DNA of 19,919 nucleotides from Auxenochlorella pyrenoidosa (taxonomy: Eukaryota; Chlorophyta; Trebouxiophyceae; Chlorellales; Chlorellaceae): positions 16,578-36,496 of the forward strand of contig KQ482076.1 of assembly GCA_001430745.1 (NCBI GenBank). The letters are read 5' to 3'. Shown here piece by piece: positions 1 through 8,577 of the stretch. The notes under the pieces were generated by a model. That model was not told the origin of the DNA. It searched no databases and saw only the letters and a program-made list of their open reading frames with translations. Each line of letters opens with the position of its first letter. Position 1 is the first letter of the stretch. The position numbers and the translations under genes are program-made.

Positions 1-2584
1 GGTTGACTCCTTCATGCTGGCCATGACCAACAAGGTGCTGGACCAGCTGCTGCTGGGCAGGCAAGCCGGGGGCACCCGCAGGCCGGGCCCCAAGTCAGGC
101 CTCTGGCGCCTGTCTGCAGCGTGCATCTGCGCCATGAATGCAGCTGGCTGTGGCGGCCTCTGAGAAGCGCCCCCAACCAGCTGTCGGCGTGATGAAGGCT
201 TGCCTGCGAAAAGAAGGGGCTGAGGCTGCTGGGGCGCTGCGTTCATGGCGCACACACCTTCGCTGTCCTCTACGCTGCGCCTGCTGTGCAGCCACACCGT
301 GCTGGGCGTGGACCAAAGCATGGTGGTGCTGCGGGCCGAGGTGCGGCGCTGCCCCTGGCCCCTGGCAGCAGCGCTCGCCTGGCCTGCTGCACGACTCGCA
401 GCACTCTTACCTGGGGCCACCCCTGCGGCTACTCTATGCGTGCATTCGTACCCCGTTGTCACGCCTTGGTGCCCCAGCATCCCGGCCCCCATGTCCCCAC
501 TGCACCCCCTGGTGGGGGCTCCCACTCGCCCCAGCCTTCCGGTGTCCCCTGGGCATGCCCTGCTGATTGATTGAGTCATTCATTGATTGCCGAGCAGGTG
601 GAGGACAAGAGCGACATCATTGCTGCCTCCAACAAGGCGCTCGACCTGGTGGGGGTCAGGTGAGCCCCGCTTGCAGCATGCCGTCACCAACCTGTCTATT
701 GGCAGTGGGTGTGGCTGCTCAGCCCCGCCTGAGCTGGGAGCGGTAAGCCTGCCAGGGCAGTGCCCAAGGGCGGTACCACGGTCATGGCCGCACCCACGCG
801 AGCCCTCTCAGGGGCGCGCCCCTTCCTCCCCTTGCGGCTGCTCGGCGCCCTCCCGCCCTGTGCTTCCACCCTCGAGCGGCCAGCGCTGCACTGGCAGCCG
901 CGCGAGCCAGAGCCGCAATTACCGCCCTGACGCCCCGCCTCTGACTCAAGAAAAGGGAGTGTCCGCTTGCCTGCAGCCACTCTTCCGGAGTAATGCTGGA
1001 CTTTTCCCTGTCTGGTGAGCAGGTGCTCGCTGTGCGCTGCCATGTGGCAGGGAGCAGGCGTGCAAGCTGGGGCAGCTGTTGCGGCGCACCCAGCGAACTG
1101 CCCTCAATCAATGCTGCCCTGAGCATGGTTGCCGGCAGAGTCCCTGCCCCGCCGGCTGAGCATTAGTCCGCACAGGCATCTCTTGGGTCGTTCGCCCTCC
1201 TGCCACCTGCCACCTGAGACCTGAAGCGCCCGCGGCCCCGATTCGCACACGCCCTGCCTGCAGGCGGCTCCATGAGCGTCAACCACAACAAGATGCAGCA
1301 GGCCTACGGCGAGGGGGTGGGCATGGCAGAGGCCATCAAGTGAGCCAAAAGAACAAGAAGCCGGCATGGGCGCCTCGCATGGAGGCTTGCCGCACAGGGC
1401 TAATGGTGATAAACCAGGGTTTTGCTTGCCAGGGCTGGGAGCAGGATGTTGAAGGATCCTCCGGCGGGCGCAGCAATGCTAGGAGTAGGCAGTCTGCAGT
1501 GCTGCTGCTGAAGGCAACCTGCCCGAGGCAACGGTGGTGGCAGCAGAGGTTGAAGCCGTGTTGCGCGCTCCCGCCGCTGCGCGCTGCAATGCAGGCAGCC
1601 CACGGGGCGTTCCCGCTTCTGCTGGCATGCCTCCATGCTTGCTGCCCGCTGCTGCAGCGCGCAGGCCCAGAGCTGGCGAGAGCAGAGTTTGCACCTCACT
1701 GGCCGAGCTCTGTATTGATTGGCCGTGTCCTGACTGCCTGCAGGGGCATGGTGCCGGCCCCTCCCGAGATGGCGCCGCTGTATGAGAAGCTTGGAGAGCT
1801 GGTGGCGGTGAGCCGTTCCTGCTGTTGACATCAGCTGCAGAGGGTCTCAGGGCGTGGCCCTGCGCTCGGGCGCACAGGCCCGTGGGGGCCGCGGCGTGCC
1901 AGCCCTCCCAGGTGTGCACAGCAGGCCGGCGGGTGATGAAGCGCCGTGCTTATGCACCAACCAAACCATAATGCACGCTGCCTGCGCAGGGGGGCACCAC
2001 TCCCAAGATTTCCCTCACCACCAGGAGCCTGGAGCGCTTCACTGCAGGTGGGGCGCTGCAGCAGTGGCGGCGGAGCCCGCTTTGGCCCCCCCGCGGCCCC
2101 CCCACCCCCACCCCCGCCAGCTGCCTGGCCATGAGCCTCCGGATGCACACAGAGCAAGGGCTGGCTGGCCCAGCCAGTGTGTCTGCTTAACACCTTTGCC
2201 TGATCTGCTCCCCAGGGTTTGCTCTTCGGCCCTCTGCTCACTGCAGGCTATGACCCCGATCGCCGCATCATCGCAGAGCAGCCAGGCGGCGCGGGTCCGG
2301 TCCTGGTGCCCCCCACCCCTGCTGCGGTGGCCCACACTCGCACCTCTGCACCCAGCACGGTGATGACGAGCCAGACAGCCCGCACCGCTGCTGCGCCCGC
2401 GGGGCCGGCTGTGGTGGGTCCGGCTGCTGCTGCTGCACCAGCAGCGGCGGTGCAGGCGGCAGCCCACAGGGCGGCGCTGCCGGTGACGCAGGCGCCTGCT
2501 GCAGGCGGTGCCAGCCCTGAGATTGCTGCGTGGGCAGCTCCGCCTGCTGGCACGGCAGTGCGCATGGTGCAGCGCCCAGCCTGA
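1..2584 (+). CDS. Unrecognised multi-exon protein, 3' part (5' end outside window)
   Basis: I do not recognise the family. Exons that join in phase are 1-60 (ending at a GC donor), 292-340, 598-659, about 1277-1339, 1744-1807, 1990-2047 and 2247-2584, with TGA at 2582-2584. The joined product runs from VDSFMLAMTNKVLDQLLLG through VEDKSDIIAASNKALDLVG, NHNKMQQAYGEGVGMAEAIK and PPEMAPLYEKLGELVA to KISLTTRSLERFTAGYDPDR, then a tail of about 100 residues very rich in Ala and Pro. The conserved-looking part is mostly helical and amphipathic, with no membrane segment or clear catalytic motif. The junction before NHNKMQ is uncertain: phase fits an unusual GAG acceptor at 1274-1276, while the better CAG at 1261-1263 is out of phase unless a small exon between 661 and 1260 has been missed. 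The 5' end is cut by the window. The other junctions are consistent; function cannot be assigned. Confidence 0.6.
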
Positions 2585-3199
2585 CAGAGTGAATGTCTAG
2601 CGATCTCACGATGTGCAGCCAGGAGGGCTGCTGCTGACATGTCTGCCATGGTGCGCAGCTGGCGGTGGCAGCAAGGGGGCAGGGAGAGTGCGCTGCAGCA
2701 GGGCGGGGCAGCAGGGGTGGCAGCTCAGGGAATGCAAGATGCCCCTTTTGAGTGTACAAGACCTGTGCACAGCTTCATACAAACAACTGTAGCTGTATCG
2801 AGTGCATGGTACCTGTAGGTGAACAGGGGCCCTCTTCACAGGTGGACTGCCCCTGCAAGCGGAACTGCGTGCAGAGCTGACTTCAGTCAGGCAGCTCAGA
2901 CCTGTCCAATTCATCGTCTCAGTAGCGAGCTCCGATGGCAAATGGATGTAGTGTGTATATGCTAAACTGGCTGCATATCGTGGGCATTGAAGGATGAAGG
3001 CATGAACACTGGCGTGGCAATTTTGGCTGCCTTTTGCAATTGGCCTGGCGCCAGCACAGCTGTCACAGCGGCACAGCGTTGCCAGCACAGCAAAACGCGG
3101 TGATAGCGAGAGGTGGCCGGGGCGCCTCCAGTCACTACTACTACTGCTGCTGCCTTCTGTGGGCCTTTTGGCGGGGGGCTCGGCGGGAGTGCCGAAGCG
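2585..3199. other. Intergenic region: 3' UTR of the first gene and 5' flank of the GT61 gene
   Basis: No spliceable coding segment with protein-like composition is seen here. The AT-richer stretch at about 2740-2960 follows the upstream stop and holds TGTAG at about 2787 and 2816, variants of the algal poly(A) signal TGTAA, so it is probably the 3' UTR. The GC-rich part from about 3050 to 3199 would be promoter and 5' UTR of the next gene. No TATA box was recognised. A long open frame on the minus strand (to about 3400) has no exon-like or domain-like content and is treated as a shadow. Confidence 0.4.
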
Positions 3200-6100
3200 A
3201 TGCCACAATCCTTGGGCGGCAGAGGTGAGTCCGCGGTGGACGGCACTTGCGCCTGCGCTTCGGTTTGCAGTGGCGCTTGTCTGTAGGTTATCAACAGGCC
3301 GCTGCACCGACCGCCCGTCCTTGCAGGGCTGCACGCCGGAAGGCGCGCCGTGTTCACCCTGGTGGCGCTGGCGGCAGTCGCACTGTGGCTGCCCATCCAC
3401 ATGCTGGCAGACAGAGCAGGCAAGCGGTGTCAGGACGTCCGCTGCGGCCGCAATCTACTTCTGCACATTGCGCACTGACAAAGTCCAGTATCCTGAGGAC
3501 CCCGGAACGGTTTGTCAATCCCTATTGACTGTGCAGCAACGATCGGAGTTGCGGGGGCCACCCAGGCGCGGGAGTCGGTAGCGGCGGCGGCGCAGTGGGC
3601 CAGCGCGGCTGGCGGCGCCCGGGCAGCGCTTCCCGCCTCTGGCTCTGAGCGCCGCGTAGCTAGGCTGCTGCAGGATCAGACAGAGATCAGACAAGTGGAT
3701 CATCAAGAGGAGGATGAGTGGCAGGGCCAGACAAGTCGCCGCCTCGGCGGCAGCCGCCATCAGGCGGCGCGCACGTCGAACCGGCGGCAACAGCTGGACC
3801 GACCTCCGCGGCCGGGCCTGCGCAGCACCTGGGGCATTGAGGAGGAGGAGTCTTTTTGGCAGGTGGAGCCTCGCTACTCCACACACACCTGCATCGGACC
3901 AAAGCCCGACGACCGCTGGCAGGCGTGAGTGCACTTGGGATGGGTGGGGCGGGGCGGCACCTGCGGGCTTGCAAGATGGCCTGCCCACGCCGCACCTGCC
4001 GGCGCTTGCTCACGCGGAAGTGCTGTACTTGCTTGGTGCACAGAAGGGACGGGCGGGTGGGTGCACACCCGCCATGGCGGCGCCAGCCCTGTGCCGACTA
4101 TTGCTGACTGCCTGCCGCCTTGCAGGGCCACATGCAAGTTTGACAACCTCTGCCTGAATGCCTCCACCCTGGAGTTTGAGTATTATGTGAACACAGACCT
4201 GTATCCAGGTGGGCAGCCCTGGCAGCGGCACGCAGGCGCCATCCCAACAACCTGGGTTGGCCTTGCAGGGCTGATGCCGCGCTTCTTTGGTCCTGCGCGG
4301 AGCGTCCGAGCTGCGCCAGCCGCCCGTGCCTGCGCTGTGCGCTCACCCCTGCAGCTACCCACCATTGCCGTGCAGACATGCCTGTGGCGTACGATCAGCT
4401 GGCGGCGCAGCCGCACAGCCAGTTCTCGGAGCACCTCGTCAGCGCTGGTGCGATGCTGCTGCGGCAGCCAGGGCGGGGCTGGGCAGCGCGGCGCGCCGCG
4501 CAATTATGCTCGTTGCTCTGGCACAGCATGTTGCTTATGATGACTGCTCTGGATGCTTTCACTTTGTGTCCTCAGCTCGTACACCTGCTGTGTGTCCCCG
4601 CCGCAGTGATGTGGATGCAGGACAAGAACAAGACTGCCGGCTGGCGGCCCATTGTCAAGCGCCAACCCTTCCCTCAGGTGGCCAGTCATGCTGCGCTCTG
4701 CTGGCTGCCCGCCGGCTGTGCTTGTTCGTCTGCTCGGCCCTGGTGGTTCTGCGCTGGCTGCGCTGTGCTTGTCGTCCTTAAGTGCTGGCATACGGGAGCT
4801 GAGCCCTGCATTCCGTCAGCAGCGCATATGCATAAACCACGGATCGCAACGGCGCACCCACTTGGCAGCAGATTCGGATTGATTTTTAGGGGAGCGCGGC
4901 CCCAACGGCACCACCTGCAGCCCCACACTGATGGCCCTGCTCCTTCCTCTTGGGGCACGCCATGCAGATGGGCGAGCGCGTGCGGTGGGCGCCCTCGCCG
5001 CAGGCGCTGCTGCAATCCTTCCCGCAGCGCTTCCTGGTCAACTTTGGGTGAGTCCCTGGTCAACTTTGGGTGGGTGCTGGACAGCTGTGCGCAAGGGCCT
5101 GTGGGCAAGGGCCCCCGGCCCGCCTGTGTGCCCTGCCCGCAGGGGCTGCGCTCCCCTGCCTGCTGCACATGCGTGCCCCCGATTCCATCTGCTGCTGCTC
5201 CACTGCTGCCCCCGCCACCGCCGGGGCAGCGCGCGCCGCCCAGCGTGCCCCGCAACCAGCCTGCCCGCCCTCCCCTTCATGCCCCCCACCCTTCAACCCA
5301 CCCACACACCCACGCAGCCACGCCATGTTTGACCTGGCGGTGCCGCTGTTTGAGGCGCAGCACCTGTTTGGCATCTACCGGCCAGATGCCCAGGTCCTGG
5401 TGCTCAACCAGACCCTGAACGACCGCTGGGAGGAAGTGGGTGAGCGCACGCCGGCGTGCCCTGTCGAGGCGGGCCCAGGCTTGCCTTGCCTTGAGCATGC
5501 AGGGTGCAGCAGCACCTCAGTCCAGCATCACGTTCCAGCATGATCTGTGCCACCTGGCGGGGCGCCCCGCCGGGCTGCTGCCCGGGTTGGCACGGCGCGT
5601 GGCAGGCCGCCCCAAACTGCGTTTTTATTGTCACCTCCTGGCGCCTGCAGCCTACTACATGGAGCGCATGGTCAACACACGCGACCCCGCCCGCTCGGTC
5701 TTCCGCCTCAGCTGGGACTCGGACGCCCTCTGGCTGCGGCAGTATGCGCGGCAGGTCTTGGGGGACGGCGAGGACGGCCTGGTGTGCTTCAGGGTGAGGC
5801 GCACCCCGTACTGGATCTCTCGTCTCTTGCACTCGGCCATGATGCTGTGGTTTTCTTTTCCTGGGATGCTTGGGAGGCCCGGTGGGCCCAACGAGGCGCT
5901 GCGTGGGCACGCACTCGCATGGCTGTCTGCTCCCGGCAGCCGATGTAGACACGCGGCCGCGCCGCGCACACTGCGCGCGCTCCCGCCCAGCCCAGCCCAG
6001 CCAGCCAATCATGCGCCGCCGGCCCTCCCGCAGACCGTGCTCGCGGGCGTGGGCAACCTGACGCGGCGCGGCCGCGCCAGCGACGCCCTGCCCTACCGCG

Positions 6101-7816
6101 CCGCTGTGGCGGAGCGCCTGGGGCTGGATGAGGTGCCTGTGGGCCAGGAGGAGCGTCCTGTCATCACCATGCTGGATAAGGATGTGAGTGCGCTGGGGCG
6201 CGCGCTCGCGTGCAGCGGGGCACTGTATGCCACAGCGGTTGTATCGCCCACACGTGCATGCGGTGCTCATGCGCTTTGGCAGCCGCGGCACGCTGCGGCG
6301 GGGTGGCAAGCGGGCCTGCCCCGCCTGGGCAGCCAGCAGCAAGGTCCTGCGCGCCCTGGTGCTGCGCGCCCTGTGCGCACGCATGAGGCCGGGTCTGGCC
6401 AGGGTCGTGCGATGACCAGCAGCAAGGTCCTGGATCCCTTCCCCTGCAGGGGCGGCGCATCATCGAAAACTCCCAGGAGATTCTGGGGCTGCTGCGCGAG
6501 CGCTACCCGGCGGCCCGGGTGCAGCTGGTGGACTTTGGCAAGCACCCCGATCTCACCATGGCGGAGCAGGTGGGGCCGGGCGCGCCACGGCGGGCGCCCG
6601 CGCGCGCACGCGGGCGCGGCGCAATTGCCGGCGAGCGTCCTGCCCCCCCCCCCCCCCCCTTGTCCTGGCCTCTTGTGTGCTCCACCCCGCAGTCTGGCCC
6701 AGGCACCTCTCCGTCGCGCGCCCTGCCGTGGCTGGCTGTTCTCCAAACCCACAAGTGCCCGTCCCCCACCCCCTGTGAGCCCCCGGCAGGTCGAGCTCAT
6801 GTCGGACACCAATATCCTCATCTCCCCCTGCGGCGGCTTGGCCACCGTCCTGGCCTTCATGCGGCCCGGCTCTACTGGTGCGCTGCCACGGCAGTACTGC
6901 ACGGGCAGCAGTACTGCATGGGCAGCCCGGCGCCCCGCCCTGCACGCTGCGCCCGTTCGTCTGCGGGCATTTTCTTGCCTGGGGCGCAGCGGGCATGACT
7001 GCCGCCGCCTCCCTGACGCGCGCCTGACGGCCCGCTGATGACCCCTCCGCCTGCCGCCCGTCCCTGCGTGCGCAGCGATCGTGATGAACTTTTGGCACAC
7101 CCACTTGAACCGCTCCGTCATGATGGAGCAGCAGTTCTACGAGTGAGTTTTTTTGTCTTGGCTCACGTTGCGCACCATTGCTTAGCACGCAAAGCAGGCA
7201 GTTCTACGAGTGAGCGCCTCTGGCATGGCATGGCCGCATGGTGGCGAGCGTCCCGTGCCTCATAGGGGCAAGCGGACGCTGCGTGTAGGGTGCAGGCTGG
7301 GCTGCTGGGGAGGAGGCAGGGGGCGCGCTGCTCTGTCCAGCTTGGCGGCTGCGGGGGGCATGTTTCACTCATGCGTTCTCCCCCAGCATCACCTCACATG
7401 CAACGTGCGCTTCCCGTGTTCCCTCCCTCCCTCCTGCCTGCAGCAACCTGGAGTATCTGGATCTGCAATACTTCCCTGTGTCGCTCGACGACTATGAGGG
7501 CACCAGCGACCGGCCCGAGTGCGAGCTGGTGGCCAACGGCACGCGGCGCCACGACTCGCGCTACCCCCAGTCGGGCGCCCTGGTCAACTGCAACCTGCGG
7601 TTTGGGGACAGCGGCAAGCGGCGCATGCTGCACTATGTGGACCAGGCCATGATGCGGTGGGCGGCCCGGCAGGGGCGCTGGGACGTCATCCGCCCGCTGC
7701 AGGAGCAGCGAGCCGCCCAGCTGGCGGCGCCTGGCACGGGCCAGGCAAAACGGCGCCAGCGCTACTCCCACGTGCTCAGGCAGGGCAGCGGGGCCGCGTC
7801 TGCAGAGGACAGCTGA
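3200..7816 (+). CDS. GT61-family (DUF563) glycosyltransferase, type II membrane protein
   Basis: Probably transfers a sugar onto glycoproteins or cell-wall glycans in the Golgi or ER; donor and acceptor cannot be read. Exons: 3200-3224, 3327-3419, about 3684-3924, 4126-4208, 4268-4324, 4376-4447, 4607-4677, 4968-5047, 5318-5439, 5651-5793, 6034-6183, 6450-6569, 6790-6877, 7076-7142, 7444-7816, giving 594 residues with phases closing. Residues 1-15 are basic and are followed by a signal anchor (VFTLVALAAVALWLPI, about 17-32), then a low-complexity stem. The GT61 region includes CKFDNLC (about 121-127), NFGHAMFDLAVPLFEAQ (from about 238), ERPVITMLDKD, RRIIENSQEIL and the signature ISPCGGLATVLAFMRPG (about 429-446), then VMNFWHTHLNRS. 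The usual Arg-rich strand after the RPxV motif reads MLDKDGRR. Start chosen because the 25-nt first exon joins in phase to the anchor. Exon 3's 5' limit and the exon 5/6 boundaries are least certain; exon 2 ends at a GC donor. Confidence 0.85.
5033..5072 (+). repeat. 18-bp direct repeat duplicating an exon end and its splice donor
   Basis: The 18-mer CCTGGTCAACTTTGGGTG occurs at 5033-5050 and again at 5055-5072, 22 bp apart. The first copy spans the end of GT61 exon 8 (5047) and its donor GTGAGT; the second carries a second donor, GTGGGT, at 5070. Using the first donor gives NFG followed in phase by HAMFDLAV. Reading on to the second meets GGG TGA at once. Confidence 0.9.
6643..6659. repeat. 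17-nt poly-C run in a GT61 intron
   Basis: An uninterrupted run of 17 cytosines lies inside the intron between exons 12 and 13 (6570-6789). It is about 130 nt from the acceptor, so it is not the pyrimidine tract itself. Its length is likely to vary between cells or assemblies. Confidence 0.9.
6891..6924 (+). repeat. 17-bp tandem duplication just inside an intron
   Basis: Two adjacent 17-bp copies (6891-6907 and 6908-6924), GCAGTACTGCAYGGGCA with one C/T difference, begin 13 nt after the donor of GT61 exon 13. This duplication does not copy the donor itself. Confidence 0.9.
7131..7214 (+). repeat. 17-bp repeat duplicating the end of exon 14 and its donor
   Basis: GCAGTTCTACGAGTGAG occurs at 7131-7147, covering the end of GT61 exon 14 (7142) with donor GTGAGT, and again at 7198-7214, 67 bp downstream with donor GTGAGC. 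Only these 17 bp match; the sequence between is unrelated. The first donor joins in phase (QFYD/NLEYLDL). Reading past it meets GAG TGA. Confidence 0.9.
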
Positions 7817-8577
7817 CGGGCAGGCGGACTGCCTGCACGACCGCGGGCCTGCAGCACGGCCCAGCTGTCGGGAACTGTGAACAGGCAAGCACTGCTCTCC
7901 CTTGACCGAATCAACTTCTTCCCGGCCTGGCTGCCCATTGGCGGCCGGCCTCTCAGTTACCCGTCTTGACATCGTCATAGATACACACAAACTCAACTCA
8001 CTGCCCCGCCTAGAGGTCGAGGGCAAGGGTGCCGCGCCCGCCCACCCGCGCCCGCTTTTCGAACCGCTTGATTCTCACCGCACATTTGCGGCATGCAGCC
8101 CGCCCCCCCCCTGCGTACCCGGCCGAGCGCATTCTTTGCCTCTTGTCTTCTCCTGTTCCTTCTCAGGCTCGCGACTGATTCCTGCCAGTACGGCTGACCT
8201 TGTACCATACTCTACTCCCTCTCGTTTGATGTGACACAGACAGACTCACCATCCTGAGCACAGTGGCGGGGGCGGCAGGGCGAGGGACCCACATGAAGTG
8301 CTCGGCAGATACTGGGGTCATGCTTGCTGAATACAGCAGCAGTGGCAACGCATGAAAAGGATCTGGCAAGGATCCTTGAAACAGGCCCTGGAGTATGCCA
8401 CCCAGAGCCAGCGGTAGAGGGTTGTGCAATATCTCAGTACCTGGGAGGTCACGCTTGTTTGATGCGCAGCTGTTACCCAGCATACCCTCGATTTAGATTC
8501 GTGACAGTGATCACTTTCAGCCTTTGCCTCGCTCCTCCCGCTCGAGGCACCAGCGGGCCCGAGCAGTGCAGCGACCA
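7817..8577. other. Intergenic region: 3' UTR of the GT61 gene and 5' flank of the kinase gene
   Basis: No convincing exon is seen. The segment is relatively less GC-rich around 7960-8000 and 8180-8520, as expected for UTR and promoter. TGTAC at about 8200 is a possible variant poly(A) signal. Around 8347-8371 a near-duplicate AAGGATC/AAGGATCC with a palindromic AAGGATCCTT is present, with no assigned role. No TATA box was recognised upstream of 8578. Confidence 0.35.

Noticed and set aside
2606..3400. 264-residue open frame on the minus strand
   Set aside because: Its composition is Ser/Arg/Cys/His-rich with no domain. It overlaps the first two exons of the GT61 gene and has no exon-like borders. 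Long stop-free frames are common by chance in GC-rich DNA.
5440..7038. Single 532-residue open frame on the plus strand
   Set aside because: It contains several true GT61 exons but reads through introns, and exon 12 (6450-6569) is in another frame. The spliced model is far better supported.
8101..8111. Short C-run as a functional element
   Set aside because: Simple low complexity of a kind common in this GC-rich sequence; no supporting context.
8524..8577. Upstream start for the sphingosine kinase
   Set aside because: The frame extends upstream of 8578, but the codon at 8524 is TTG. The first ATG is at 8578.
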